This document shows, piece by piece, positions 46,191 through 55,910 of a stretch of 64,000 nucleotides of DNA. Source of the DNA: Flavobacterium flavigenum (lineage in GTDB: Bacteria > Bacteroidota > Bacteroidia > Flavobacteriales > Flavobacteriaceae). How positions within the stretch are numbered: the first letter of the stretch is position 1; each line of letters starts with the position of its first letter. The translations under genes and the position numbers were made by a program. Location: positions 1,674,001 through 1,738,000 of the forward strand of contig NZ_CP114285.2 of the NCBI RefSeq assembly GCF_027111255.2, written 5' to 3'. The notes beneath the pieces are model-generated. The model saw only the letters and a program-made list of their open reading frames with translations. It had not been told where the DNA came from and made no database searches.

Positions 46191-48425
46191 TTATAAAACC
46201 AACAAACCAAACTCACGTAAAGTATTAACGGGTTTTGAATACCAAAACAATTCAAAATCTTCAAGCGAAGTTTCGAAGTTATTTTTCACTTCCTGAAAAG
46301 TATAATTTTTAGGATTTGAAACCGTTATTTTTTTCAGGATTTCGACCAGCCATTCTCCTTCTTCTTTGTTTGTCTGAATGGTAAAACTTTCTTTTTTATC
46401 ATGAAAAGTCAGCGACATCATTTCCCAGGTTCTTCCTTTTTTAGATTTTGTAAAATGTTCTGCAAAAGGCTTCCCTCCTAACCAGACTACTTTTGCATTT
46501 GGTTTTGTATTGAAATCGTTTTGTTCTTCTAAAGCATTAAAAATAAAATCAGGATCTATTTTTGTTTTCGGAATTTTAAAGTCAAACCAATCCTGTAGCT
46601 CGTAATCAAAACAGATTCCGTGCATAAAATTGAATAGTGATTTCTTTAATCCAAAACTGAATTTATCGTGATTGATTCCTGTAGAATCGGTATAATCAAT
46701 ATCATTATTGGCAAAAGTTCCAATCGTTTCTGTAGCTTTTGTAACGCCAAATTTCTCCGGATACAAACCAACCGGACTGTGAGCTGTCATAGCAAACTGA
46801 TGCCAAAACCCGGATTGTAAAACGCCTGCTTCAAACAACTGACGGACCATTTCGAGACTATCAACGGTTTCCTGAATCGTCTGTGTTGGGTAACCGTACA
46901 TCAAATAAGCGTGAACCATGATTCCGGCTTCTGTAAAATTACTGGTCACTTTGGCGACTTGCTCAACCGTAACCCCTTTATCGATTAACTTCAATAATCG
47001 GTCTGAGGCAACTTCCAATCCTCCGGAAACTGCGATACAGCCGGAAGCTTTTAGCAACAAACATAAATCGGCAGAGAAGCTTTTTTCAAAACGAATGTTT
47101 GTCCACCATGTGACAGCCAATTTTCGTTTTAAAATTTCAAGTGCCAGCGCACGCATCAAGGCAGGCGGTGCAGCTTCATCAACAAAATGGAAACCATTCT
47201 GACCGGTTTGCTCCATCAAATCTTCCATTCGGTCGCAAAGCAAATTAGCGGCAACAGGTTCATACACTTTTATATAATCTAACGAAATATCGCAGAAAGT
47301 ACATTTTCCCCAATAACAGCCATGAGCCATAGTAAGTTTATTCCAACGCCCGTCACTCCACATTCGGTGCATCGGATTCACAATTTCGATAACCGAAATA
47401 TATTTATCCAAAGGCAGATCAGAATAATCCGGAGTTCCTACATACGCTTGTTTATAATCGTGTTTTAGGGAATTGTTTTTATAGACAACTTCTCCTTTTT
47501 CTAATAAAAAAGTTCTTTTGTATGAATTGTAATCCGGGTTTTCTAAATTGAAAATTAATTCTTCAATTGGCACTTCTCCATCATCCAAAGTAATAAAATC
47601 GAAAAACTCAAAAACACGTGCGTCAGAAAGCGAACGTAATTCGGTATTTGGGAAACCACCTCCCATTGAAATCTTAATTTCGGGATGATTTTGTTTTACC
47701 CATTGCGCGCATCGGAAAGCACTGTATAAATTTCCCGGAAAGGGAACCGAAATTAAAAATAAAGTCGGTTTTACAGTTTCAATTTTAGCTTTCAAAAGTG
47801 AAATTAAAATTGAATCGATATAAGTTAAATTCTGCTGTAAAGCTTCATATAATTCATCAAAAGAATTGGCACTACGCCCCAAACGTTCGGCATATCGGCT
47901 AAAGCCAAAATTTTCGTCTATACATTCAACAATAAAGTCCGAAATATCTTCAAGAAATAAAGTCGCTAAGTGTTTCGCTTTATCCTGAGTTCCCATGGTT
48001 CCGAAAGCCCAGTCGAGTTCTTCCAGCTGTGCAAAACGGGATGCTTCCGGTAGAAAATCTTCCTGGCAAATCTGCAAAGCCAATGTTGGATTTTTTCCCT
48101 GTAAAAACTGGATTACCGGATCGATGGTTTTGATGTATTCATCCTGTAAAGCAAAGATTCGCTTGGAATTATCCGAGATTTCATTTCCAACAACTTGAAA
48201 CCTGAAACCTGACCCGAGGCTGGAAGCCGAATTGGCGGAGCAAACCTGAAACAAATCTAAAAGTCCTTTCTTCGAAAATAGTTCCAAAATCACATCAATA
48301 CCCAAATCGGCCTGAAACGATTCTATGTTTTTCGTGTTTAGAAAACCTTTTATATAAGCGGTTGCCGGATACGGAGTATTCAGTTGGGTAAAGGGCGGTG
48401 TAATTACAAAAAGCTTGGTTTTCAA
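46191..48425 (-). CDS. B12-binding-type radical SAM protein
   Basis: With the start at 48425 (TTG) the product is 744 residues, beginning with a strand typical of this group (KTKLFVITPPFTQLNTPYP). A cobalamin-binding-like Rossmann region ends in ISMGGGFPN near 250, then the radical SAM barrel with Cys370, Cys375 and Cys378 (HGCYWGKCTFCD). That CX4CX2C spacing is unusual: most family members have CX3CX2C. The frame is open to a TTG at 48485, but a TATTTTTG promoter box (48449-48442) lies between the two, so the short form is preferred. The reaction is unknown. A long C-terminal region (about 560-744) looks like extra binding domains. Confidence 0.85.
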   Translation of the reverse strand: MKTKLFVITPPFTQLNTPYPATAYIKGFLNTKNIESFQADLGIDVILELFSKKGLLDLFQVCSANSASSLGSGFRFQVVGNEISDNSKRIFALQDEYIKTIDPVIQFLQGKNPTLALQICQEDFLPEASRFAQLEELDWAFGTMGTQDKAKHLATLFLEDISDFIVECIDENFGFSRYAERLGRSANSFDELYEALQQNLTYIDSILISLLKAKIETVKPTLFLISVPFPGNLYSAFRCAQWVKQNHPEIKISMGGGFPNTELRSLSDARVFEFFDFITLDDGEVPIEELIFNLENPDYNSYKRTFLLEKGEVVYKNNSLKHDYKQAYVGTPDYSDLPLDKYISVIEIVNPMHRMWSDGRWNKLTMAHGCYWGKCTFCDISLDYIKVYEPVAANLLCDRMEDLMEQTGQNGFHFVDEAAPPALMRALALEILKRKLAVTWWTNIRFEKSFSADLCLLLKASGCIAVSGGLEVASDRLLKLIDKGVTVEQVAKVTSNFTEAGIMVHAYLMYGYPTQTIQETVDSLEMVRQLFEAGVLQSGFWHQFAMTAHSPVGLYPEKFGVTKATETIGTFANNDIDYTDSTGINHDKFSFGLKKSLFNFMHGICFDYELQDWFDFKIPKTKIDPDFIFNALEEQNDFNTKPNAKVVWLGGKPFAEHFTKSKKGRTWEMMSLTFHDKKESFTIQTNKEEGEWLVEILKKITVSNPKNYTFQEVKNNFETSLEDFELFWYSKPVNTLREFGLLVL

Positions 48426-48441
48426 AAGGAAATATTTTCTG

Positions 48442-48449
48442 CAAAAATA
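48442..48449 (-). promoter_or_regulatory. -7 box that sets the radical SAM start
   Basis: The minus strand reads TATTTTTG. It lies upstream of the TTG at 48425 and downstream of the longer candidate start, which it rules out if active. Confidence 0.6.
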
Positions 48450-48495
48450 CGGGATATTTATTTTGTTTTTTGCGAAAAGATTCAACAGCTTAGTT

Positions 48496-48528
48496 TTGTT
48501 CTATTTTGTAGATATTTAATTACATTTG
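48496..48528 (+). promoter_or_regulatory. Promoter of the T9SS cargo gene
   Basis: TTG (48496-48498), 22 bases, then TACATTTG (48521-48528), 19 bases before the ATG; nearly leaderless transcript. Confidence 0.55.
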
Positions 48529-48547
48529 CGGGCATTAAATCATAGCC

Positions 48548-51500
48548 ATGAAGCGAATTTTACTTTTTTTATCTTTATTATTTTTTACCCATACATTTTC
48601 GCAAAGCACAAATCATGCAATAGGTTTTAAAGAAAACAAAGGTCAGATTACAGATCAGAAAGGCAAACCGAATACGGCAGTAAAATATCTCTTAAATACT
48701 GGTGGTTTAAACGTTCAGTTAAGAAAAAATGGCTTTTCATATGATATTTATGAGGTAAAAAAAACGCCAATTGTTCTTTCGAAAACTTCGAAAACCCATC
48801 CTTATCAGATTCCGGAAAAAGATCATGACAAAAAACCTGAATATGATTTAGAGTATTTATTTCACCGAATAGATATTGATTTTGTAAATTCAAATTCGAA
48901 AGTTGAATTAATTACAGATCAGGAATCAAAAGATTTTGACAATTATTACAACATTCCAAACAAACCCGAAGGTATTATTGGAGTGCATCAATATAAACAG
49001 ATAACTTACAAAAATATTTACCCAAATATTGATGTTGTTTTTACGATTCCGGCTGATCCTAAAAAAGTGGTTGAATATAATTTTATCGTTCATCCAAAAG
49101 GAAAAATATCCGATATTCAATTAAAGTTTAATGGTGCCGAAACAGATTTAGTTGAAAATAAAATCCAAATGAATGTGCGTTTTGGAAAAATGGAAGAAAC
49201 GCTTCCAGCTAGCTGGATTGAAGATGGAATCACCAAAAAGGAGATTTCTGTTGGTTATAAGAAGATTAAAAATAATGTTTATGGGTTTAAAACTTCTAAT
49301 CAAGTTTCAGACAAAACTGTAATTATTGATCCGGTGCCAATAAGATTATGGGGAACTTATTATGGAGGAGAAGGAGGCGACTTTTCAACTGCTTTGTGCA
49401 ATGATACAAATAACAATGTTTACTTTTCCGGATATACCCGAAGTACTACAAATATAGCTACAATTGGCTCAATTCCTGAATCAAGCTTGTCGACATATTA
49501 TAATGGATTTGGATATGTTACTAAATTTGATCAAGATGGTCATAGAATTTGGGGAACTTACTATTCTGTAATTCCATATACTATAAAAGTTGATTCAAAT
49601 GGAAATCTATATTTTACAGGTACGGAACATATCGATGCGACTAACGTTACCACCTCAAATTCGCATCAGCCATCAAAAAACATGTACGATTATTCTGCTG
49701 CATATCTTGTGAAGTTGAATTCATCAGGATTAAGAGAATGGGGTACATACTACGGAGCTGAAAGTTTTGATTTTGGAAATGATTTATGCTTTGACAAATC
49801 TGATAATGTTTATTTGGTGGGGAGAACACAAAGTACTACTCAAATTTCGACTCCTGGAAGTTATCAACCTATACATGGTGATGGTTATCTTGATAGTGAT
49901 GGTTATATAGTAAAATTTAGTCCTCAAGGAGTCCGATTATGGGGAACTTATTTTGGGGGAACAGGAAATGACGAAATTAATTCGTGCAATATTTCTGACG
50001 ACGGTTTTTTGTATGTAACTGGAAATACAACCAGTATTAGTGACATTGCAACGCCTAACTCTTATGAACCAAATTTTATAGGCTACGGCTCTGCAATGAT
50101 AGCAAAATTTACATTGGACGGTATGAGAATTTGGGGAAGTTATTGCAACGGAGCAAGATTTTCAACTATAAGTAAATCAGTAGTAAAAGAAAATTTTTTA
50201 TATATCATAGGTAAAACTGATTCACATAATAATCTAATTAGTACAAATACTTTTAATCCAACCTTTCAACGTTCATCATTTTGGTTAGGATCTGATTACA
50301 ATAGCTATGTTATTAAATTTGATCTTAGTATACAAAAACAGGTTTGGGGTACATACTTTGGTGAAATTATTCAAGATATTGCTGTTAACTCTAAAAACAA
50401 AGTCATAATAGAAGGTTGTACAGACATAAAAGATGGAATAGCAACACCTAATGCATATTCTACATCTCCTCAGTATGGTGATGCATACATGATAAAGCTT
50501 GATGAAAATGGTCAAAGAGAATGGGGAACTTATTATGGAGGAAATTATAGTGAAGGAATTAATACTGCAGCAGATGTAATTAATAAAATTTCAATAGACA
50601 AATCAGATAATATATATTTAGTTGGAAACACACAAAGTTCCAAAGGGATTTCGACCCCTGGAGCCCATCAAGAAAAATATTCATTAAATTCTGTTGGAGA
50701 TATTCGTAATGTTTATTTAGCCAAATTTCAAGACTGTCTGTCAGACCCACAGGTCAAAAGCAACTCACCAGTCTGCATTGGCAAAACATTAGAACTTATA
50801 GCATCCGGAGGAACAAACTATTCCTGGACTGGACCAAACGGTTTTACATCAACAGACCAAAATCCAGTAATTACAAATGCTTCTTTGGCTAATTCAGGAG
50901 AATACAGCTGCTTGATTACAGGAACCGGTGGTTGTGATGATACTAAAAAAATCACAGTTGTTATTGGTGATATCCAAGCTCCTATACCTAATATTGCTAC
51001 TTTACCCTCAATAACAGGTGATTGTAATACTATAATCAACACTTTACCAACCGCTACAGATGCCTGCGCAGGGATAATTACAGGAGTAACTTCGAATCCA
51101 TTATCATACACACTTCCTGGAAGCTATATTATTGTTTGGAATTATAATGATGGAAATGGAAATACTTCTAAACAAGAGCAAACCGTTACTATTACAAGTC
51201 AACCGGTTCCGGTCGCTAATACTCCACAAGTTTTCTGTATACAAGAAAATGTCACTTTAGACGATATCGCAATTACAGGACAAAATATAAAATGGTATGA
51301 TCACCAAACAACAGGATCACTTTTGCTTAATACAACATTACTACAAAATAATATTGTCTATTATGCTTCACAAACTATAAATGGCTGTGAAAGCGAAAGA
51401 ATTCCAGTTACAGTAAACATTCAAAATACTCTTCCTCCAACAGGAAATACAAATCAGCCATTCTGTACAGGTCAGAATCCAACAATTGCAGATATTCAAA

Positions 51501-52627
51501 TTACTGGAAATCAAATAAAATGGTATGACGCTTCTATAAATGGAAATCTTCTCCCAGCTACAAAAAATCTTCAAAACGGTAAAACTTATTATGCAACACA
51601 AACTAAAAACGGCTGTGAAAGCGAAAAATTCGGAGTTACAGTATCAATAGTAAATACGCCTTCAGCTCCAATAAAAAATGGAAATACAGAATTCTGCAAA
51701 AGCGAAAATGCAACTTTAAACAACATCAGCCTTACAGGTCAAAATATAAAATGGTATGAGTCTAATACCTCAACAACTGTTTTACCAAATACAACTTTGT
51801 TAGAAAACAACATAACCTATTATGCTTCGCAAACTGTTGGATGCGAAAGTAACAGAACACCTGTTTCAGTTTCAGTTTATAATACGCCATTACCTAACGG
51901 AAATAACAATCAACAGTTTTGCATTGATGAAAACGCCACAATTACTGATCTGAATATTTCCGGAACAAATGTTAAATGGTATGACGCCACGACAAATGGA
52001 ACTAATCTATCAGCAACAACATTGCTGCAAAACGCTACTTATTATGTTACACAAACACTAAATAATTGTGAAAGCGGAAAGCTTGGTGTTACAGTGAAAA
52101 TTCAGGATACTCAAAAACCAATTGCCAACTCAGCACAAACATTCTGTATTCAGCAAAATGCTATAATAGATGACATTAAAATTAATGGAGAAAATATAAA
52201 ATGGTATGATCAGCCTGCAGAAGGAATTAATTTATCAGAATCTACCCCTCTTCAAAATGGAATTACCTATTATGCTTCTCAAACAATAAAGGATTGCGAA
52301 AGTGAAAGAACTCCAGTGACAATCCAAATTATGGAAGCCACTACAGCCAATTGTATCAATTTTGTTGATGAACTTCCATTTCCGAAATTTTTCACCCCTA
52401 ATAATGATGGTTCTAATGATTTCTGGACAATTGATTTTGCCTATTTAAAACCTAATATGGGAATCCGGATTTTTGACCGATATGGCAAATTCATCAAAGA
52501 ACTAGCTCCCAATACAGCCTGGGACGGAACTTATATGGGTCAAAACTTACCGGCTTCGGATTATTGGTTTGTTGTAACCCGATTAAATGAAACAGAATTT
52601 AGAGGACATTTTAGCCTGAAACGATAA
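48548..52627 (+). CDS. Large secreted T9SS cargo protein with SBBP propeller and five tandem repeats
   Basis: The 1359-residue protein has a signal peptide (1-19); a DUF7948-like domain (about 22-260, GFKENKGQITDQ start); seven W-G-T/S-Y propeller units (about 266-735; each like RLWGTYYGG followed by DNVYLVGRT, the SBBP pattern); an Ig-like domain (about 740-805); a HYR-like domain (about 806-880); five modules of about 75 residues centred on IKWYD at residues 914, 989, 1066, 1141 and 1216; and a gliding-associated type B sorting domain (about 1273-1359; FPKFFTPNNDGSNDFW to GHFSLKR). The CTD targets it for T9SS export. It is probably a surface adhesin. Confidence 0.9.
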   Translation: MKRILLFLSLLFFTHTFSQSTNHAIGFKENKGQITDQKGKPNTAVKYLLNTGGLNVQLRKNGFSYDIYEVKKTPIVLSKTSKTHPYQIPEKDHDKKPEYDLEYLFHRIDIDFVNSNSKVELITDQESKDFDNYYNIPNKPEGIIGVHQYKQITYKNIYPNIDVVFTIPADPKKVVEYNFIVHPKGKISDIQLKFNGAETDLVENKIQMNVRFGKMEETLPASWIEDGITKKEISVGYKKIKNNVYGFKTSNQVSDKTVIIDPVPIRLWGTYYGGEGGDFSTALCNDTNNNVYFSGYTRSTTNIATIGSIPESSLSTYYNGFGYVTKFDQDGHRIWGTYYSVIPYTIKVDSNGNLYFTGTEHIDATNVTTSNSHQPSKNMYDYSAAYLVKLNSSGLREWGTYYGAESFDFGNDLCFDKSDNVYLVGRTQSTTQISTPGSYQPIHGDGYLDSDGYIVKFSPQGVRLWGTYFGGTGNDEINSCNISDDGFLYVTGNTTSISDIATPNSYEPNFIGYGSAMIAKFTLDGMRIWGSYCNGARFSTISKSVVKENFLYIIGKTDSHNNLISTNTFNPTFQRSSFWLGSDYNSYVIKFDLSIQKQVWGTYFGEIIQDIAVNSKNKVIIEGCTDIKDGIATPNAYSTSPQYGDAYMIKLDENGQREWGTYYGGNYSEGINTAADVINKISIDKSDNIYLVGNTQSSKGISTPGAHQEKYSLNSVGDIRNVYLAKFQDCLSDPQVKSNSPVCIGKTLELIASGGTNYSWTGPNGFTSTDQNPVITNASLANSGEYSCLITGTGGCDDTKKITVVIGDIQAPIPNIATLPSITGDCNTIINTLPTATDACAGIITGVTSNPLSYTLPGSYIIVWNYNDGNGNTSKQEQTVTITSQPVPVANTPQVFCIQENVTLDDIAITGQNIKWYDHQTTGSLLLNTTLLQNNIVYYASQTINGCESERIPVTVNIQNTLPPTGNTNQPFCTGQNPTIADIQITGNQIKWYDASINGNLLPATKNLQNGKTYYATQTKNGCESEKFGVTVSIVNTPSAPIKNGNTEFCKSENATLNNISLTGQNIKWYESNTSTTVLPNTTLLENNITYYASQTVGCESNRTPVSVSVYNTPLPNGNNNQQFCIDENATITDLNISGTNVKWYDATTNGTNLSATTLLQNATYYVTQTLNNCESGKLGVTVKIQDTQKPIANSAQTFCIQQNAIIDDIKINGENIKWYDQPAEGINLSESTPLQNGITYYASQTIKDCESERTPVTIQIMEATTANCINFVDELPFPKFFTPNNDGSNDFWTIDFAYLKPNMGIRIFDRYGKFIKELAPNTAWDGTYMGQNLPASDYWFVVTRLNETEFRGHFSLKR

Positions 52628-52638
52628 ATTAAAACCAA

Positions 52639-52666
52639 AAAAGGATGCCATTTAACTGACATCCTT
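52639..52666. terminator. Bidirectional terminator
   Basis: AAAGGATG pairs with CATCCTTT (plus one mismatch and a further pair) between the T9SS cargo gene and the convergent TPR gene; it serves both. Confidence 0.8.
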
Positions 52667-52672
52667 TCTTTT

Positions 52673-53188
52673 TTACTTTTTCTTCTTGGCCGACTTATCT
52701 TTTTTAGTATCACCATTGAGTTTTTTGTTCAGCCTTTTTTCAGATTCTTCAATCATATAATCATAGCAAGTATTGATTGTAGAAAGCTTTACTTTTTTAA
52801 TCACTTTCAACGCTTTTTTAAATTCTTGCTGACGTTCTAAAAGTGTGATTTTCTTCAAAAGAATTTCTACTTTATTGATTCCTTTGACAGTCAATGCAAA
52901 ATCAATCAGTTTCATTGCTTCATCGTAATCTTCATTCAAAATTAAGGTATGAATGTAAAAAGGATACACTTCTAAAGCATAAATATTAATCGAAAGTGCT
53001 TTTTGAAAATACTCTTTGGCTTCTTCATATTTCAATAACTGATCTGCGAAAACCTGACCGTATAAACACAAGGCCATGATATTTTTATCATCATAAGACA
53101 AAGCATAATCCAAAGATTCGATGGTTCCTTCCAACCAATACGGATAATTGTCTAATGCCTGAAAAAGATATTTATCTACTGTTTTCAT
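52673..53188 (-). CDS. Small TPR-like protein after prfH
   Basis: A 171-residue cytoplasmic protein with three or four TPR-like helical pairs (NIMALCLYGQVFADQLLKYE with AKEYFQKALSIN is a TPR unit) and a Lys-rich tail. The longer frame starts 13 codons earlier and would overlap prfH by 11 bases; MKTVDKYLFQALD is chosen as the more typical start, though the overlap form is possible. No enzymatic motif. It follows prfH on the same strand, so a role in RtcB/PrfH function is possible but not shown. Confidence 0.65.
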   Translation of the reverse strand: MKTVDKYLFQALDNYPYWLEGTIESLDYALSYDDKNIMALCLYGQVFADQLLKYEEAKEYFQKALSINIYALEVYPFYIHTLILNEDYDEAMKLIDFALTVKGINKVEILLKKITLLERQQEFKKALKVIKKVKLSTINTCYDYMIEESEKRLNKKLNGDTKKDKSAKKKK

Positions 53189-53216
53189 AATTTTTCTATT
53201 CGAAAATGCAAAGATT

Positions 53217-53909
53217 CTATTGTTCACGGTCGAAATAATCTTCCCGTTTTAATCTTTGCCGTTCCTGTTTGTAATTTTTAACTTGTTTTTGTTTTTTAAA
53301 ATCTGAACCTTGAAAAATCCGAATCGGATTGCCTCGCTGAATTTGTAATTGATTGATCCATTGTGCCTGAAATTCGGCTTTGAAATGTTTTACGGTTTCA
53401 TCTTTAAACTTCTGCAACAATCTTTCTGTTGCCAGTTTTTTATTCTGATGCTGAGATCGAGAATCCATAGCCACTACGCTAATTCCTGTTGGAACGTGAG
53501 TTGCTCGTACTGCCGAACTTACTTTGTTTACATGTTGTCCTCCCGCACCAGAACTGCGCATCGCCTGATACTGAATATCTTTTTCTGCAATTTCTGTCGT
53601 TGTCGCTTTATCAACTTCAAAAATTCCGATAAACCAATTTTTACGTTTATGAAATTTCCTAAACTGACTCTGCCCGATCCATTGAATAGTTCCAACCCAC
53701 GAGTTTACGAATTCATTTAGATTATCACTTTCGAGTAAAATTGTGGCTGTTTCTACGGTTCCGTTTTCGATTCCTTTTTCACGTTTAAGCAAGGTTGTTT
53801 TTATTTTATTACCATGTGCTTCTTCCAGAAAAGTTTTCAGCACCTGAGCCACAACCCAGCTGCATTCAGCCGGACCGCGCCCTGATGTTATTTGAATTAT
53901 TTTTTCCAT
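53217..53909 (-). CDS. prfH: Peptide chain release factor H-like protein PrfH
   Basis: The 230-residue protein has the domain-3 peptidyl-tRNA hydrolysis loop SSGAGGQHVNKVSSAVRATH (GGQ) and no codon-recognition domain. Its N-terminal part IIQITSGRGPAECSWVVAQV is typical of PrfH. RF-H rescues ribosomes that cannot use normal release factors, and its gene is often beside an RtcB homologue, as here (14-base gap). The family is reported to release peptides from ribosomes with a damaged decoding centre so RtcB can reseal 16S rRNA. It is second in the operon. Confidence 0.94.
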   Translation of the reverse strand: MEKIIQITSGRGPAECSWVVAQVLKTFLEEAHGNKIKTTLLKREKGIENGTVETATILLESDNLNEFVNSWVGTIQWIGQSQFRKFHKRKNWFIGIFEVDKATTTEIAEKDIQYQAMRSSGAGGQHVNKVSSAVRATHVPTGISVVAMDSRSQHQNKKLATERLLQKFKDETVKHFKAEFQAQWINQLQIQRGNPIRIFQGSDFKKQKQVKNYKQERQRLKREDYFDREQ

Positions 53910-53923
53910 AATTTCTGTTTTTT

Positions 53924-55315
53924 CTAGCGATCCATTCTAACGATTTTTGGAGTGAATGTACCTAATACATCTACCAATTCGTTTTGGTTTGCCATTACTT
54001 TATTAATGTCTTTGTACGCCATTGGCGCTTCGTCAATATTACCGCCAATCAAAGTCACGTCGTTTTCTTTGAGCACTTTTTTAATTTCACTTTGCGTAAA
54101 AGTTTCTTTGCATTTTTTTCTCGAAAACAATCTTCCTGCACCATGAGAAGCAGAGTTCAAACTTTCCGTATTTCCTTTTCCCTGAACAATAAATCCCGGA
54201 GCAGTCATCGAACCCGGAATAATTCCGAGTTCTCCAGCGTTTGCAGGAGTTGCACCTTTTCGATGCACAATAGCTTCTTTGCCGTTTACGATTTCTTTCC
54301 ATGCAAAATTGTGATGGTTTTCAATGGTTACAACCACTCTTTTTCCAATCGCTTTTGCAATTCGGCGGTGAATATCGTCATGACAGGCTTTGGCATAATC
54401 TCCTGCTAAATTCATAGCAAGCCAGTATTCCTGACCATCATGAGTGTTCAAATCCAGCCATGCCAGATGTTGCACATTTTTTGGTAACGGACATTGTTTG
54501 GTTGCCAGATACGTATAATGTTTGGCGATATTAGCACCCAAACCTCTTGAACCACTATGGGAAAGCACTGCAAAATATTCCCCAACTCCGATCTTCCATT
54601 CATTAAGCGGATCGGTGATTTTTGCAATTCCGAATTCTACAAAATGATTTCCTCCACCAGAAGTTCCTAATTGTTTGTAAGCTTTACTTAAAAGGTTTTT
54701 CAAAAGCGGAATATCCTGAAATTCACTTCGGCTAAATACTTCATGATCTGCACGAATAGTGTGAGTTTCATACATTCCAAATTTGGTATTGTCTTTTAAA
54801 ATAGCCTGCAGCTGCTGCTCTTTTCCTTTGAAGAAAGAAGCCGGAATATCAAAAATTGACAAACTCATTCGGCAGCCTATATCTACTCCAACTCCATAAG
54901 GAATTACAGCATTATCTGTCGCCAGAACTCCACCAATTGGCAATCCGTAGCCGGAATGCGCATCCGGCATTAAAGCTCCGGCTACTGAAATTGGTAATTT
55001 TAAGGCATCATACAACTGATATTTTGCCTGTTCATCAATCTCATTTTCTCCGAATATCGAAAAAGGCACTCTTGTGTTGTTAAGCTGATGCATTCTGACC
55101 TGTACCGGATTTACTAATCCTTCCGCAACTTTTCCCCAGGTTCCGTGTCCGGTAAATCTTTCCGGAAACAGTAAAACTTCTTTGGCCTCGGTTAATATAC
55201 TTTCTTTTTTTTCTCTTTTTCTGTATCGGTTGATTTGCCCCAAGGCAATATTGATACTATTGTTTTTTGGAAAGCCTATTTTAATCAGGTCTTTTCCGGA
55301 TAATTTATTTCCCAT
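53924..55315 (-). CDS. rtcB: RtcB-family RNA ligase (RtcB2-like)
   Basis: The 463-residue RNA ligase joins 2',3'-cyclic phosphate or 3'-phosphate ends to 5'-OH ends using Mn and GTP. Motifs in order: MPDAHSGYGLPIG near 117, GVDIGCRMS with the metal Cys, SHSGSRGLGANIAKHY near 257, ENHHNFAW near 332, GSMTAPGFIVQGKGN and the guanylylated-His region NSASHGAGRLFSRKK near 390. Pairing with prfH marks the RtcB2-type repair branch rather than tRNA splicing. No archease gene is seen nearby. Confidence 0.94.
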   Translation of the reverse strand: MGNKLSGKDLIKIGFPKNNSINIALGQINRYRKREKKESILTEAKEVLLFPERFTGHGTWGKVAEGLVNPVQVRMHQLNNTRVPFSIFGENEIDEQAKYQLYDALKLPISVAGALMPDAHSGYGLPIGGVLATDNAVIPYGVGVDIGCRMSLSIFDIPASFFKGKEQQLQAILKDNTKFGMYETHTIRADHEVFSRSEFQDIPLLKNLLSKAYKQLGTSGGGNHFVEFGIAKITDPLNEWKIGVGEYFAVLSHSGSRGLGANIAKHYTYLATKQCPLPKNVQHLAWLDLNTHDGQEYWLAMNLAGDYAKACHDDIHRRIAKAIGKRVVVTIENHHNFAWKEIVNGKEAIVHRKGATPANAGELGIIPGSMTAPGFIVQGKGNTESLNSASHGAGRLFSRKKCKETFTQSEIKKVLKENDVTLIGGNIDEAPMAYKDINKVMANQNELVDVLGTFTPKIVRMDR

Positions 55316-55523
55316 TTGTTTTTTACTATTGAAATTCTTTCAAAATCAATATTGCCTTTTTCTTTTTTGCAAAAAAATGAATGCTTTACATCAAACTATT
55401 TAAGGCGTAAGAATGTAACGCAAAACATCATGCAAACTAAGAGCAATAGATTTTGATCAACATTTTTATCTGAAACAGATAAATTTAGTTCGGATATTCG
55501 GGAATTTTTGAAGTGTCTAGAAT

Positions 55524-55557
55524 AAAAAAAGCCCGAAAGTTATTTTCCTTCGGGCTT
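55524..55557 (-). terminator. Terminator after the 28-codon ORF
   Basis: On the minus strand AAGCCCGAA pairs with TTCGGGCTT over an 11-nt loop and TTTTTTT follows. The nearest upstream gene on that strand is the small ORF, which suggests a short transcription unit. Confidence 0.85.
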
Positions 55558-55581
55558 GTTCATATCTCTAAAATTGATTTG

Positions 55582-55668
55582 CTATGATTGAGAAAAGCCA
55601 CGAAGACACATGCCAACAGAATCTGATCCTGATGCGATGTTTTGAGAGGTAAGGTTTAATACAAACAT
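55582..55668 (-). CDS. Candidate 28-residue small protein
   Basis: ATG start, 28 codons, TAG stop. The peptide starts MFVLNLTSQNIASGSD and continues SVGMCLRGFSQS: rich in Ser and Gly, one Cys, no signal peptide or membrane segment. It ends 25 bases before a strong terminator on its own strand, with no other gene on that transcript, which argues that it is a transcribed short gene or that the transcript is a small RNA. I do not recognise the family. No clear -7 box upstream. Confidence 0.45.
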   Translation of the reverse strand: MFVLNLTSQNIASGSDSVGMCLRGFSQS

Positions 55669-55910
55669 TGTCTTCGTTTATTAATAGTTAATTACTTATT
55701 TTCTGATGCAAATTTTGTGAATTATTTTTTTAATAAACAAATTAAATCATAAAACTTTCTTAAAATATTTTCAAAGCACTAAAAAATAAGCAGTTTAAAA
55801 ATTATTTTTTTTACATCTATTTCATTTTTTAAACCCTAACCATACTCATTATTTCCAATGTTTAAAAGCGATGATTATAGAATGTTCATAAAAAACAAAA
55901 TTTATCCCCT

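Noticed and set aside
48426..48485. Longer start of the radical SAM gene
   Set aside because: A -7 box lies inside the extension and the family N-terminus fits the TTG at 48425.
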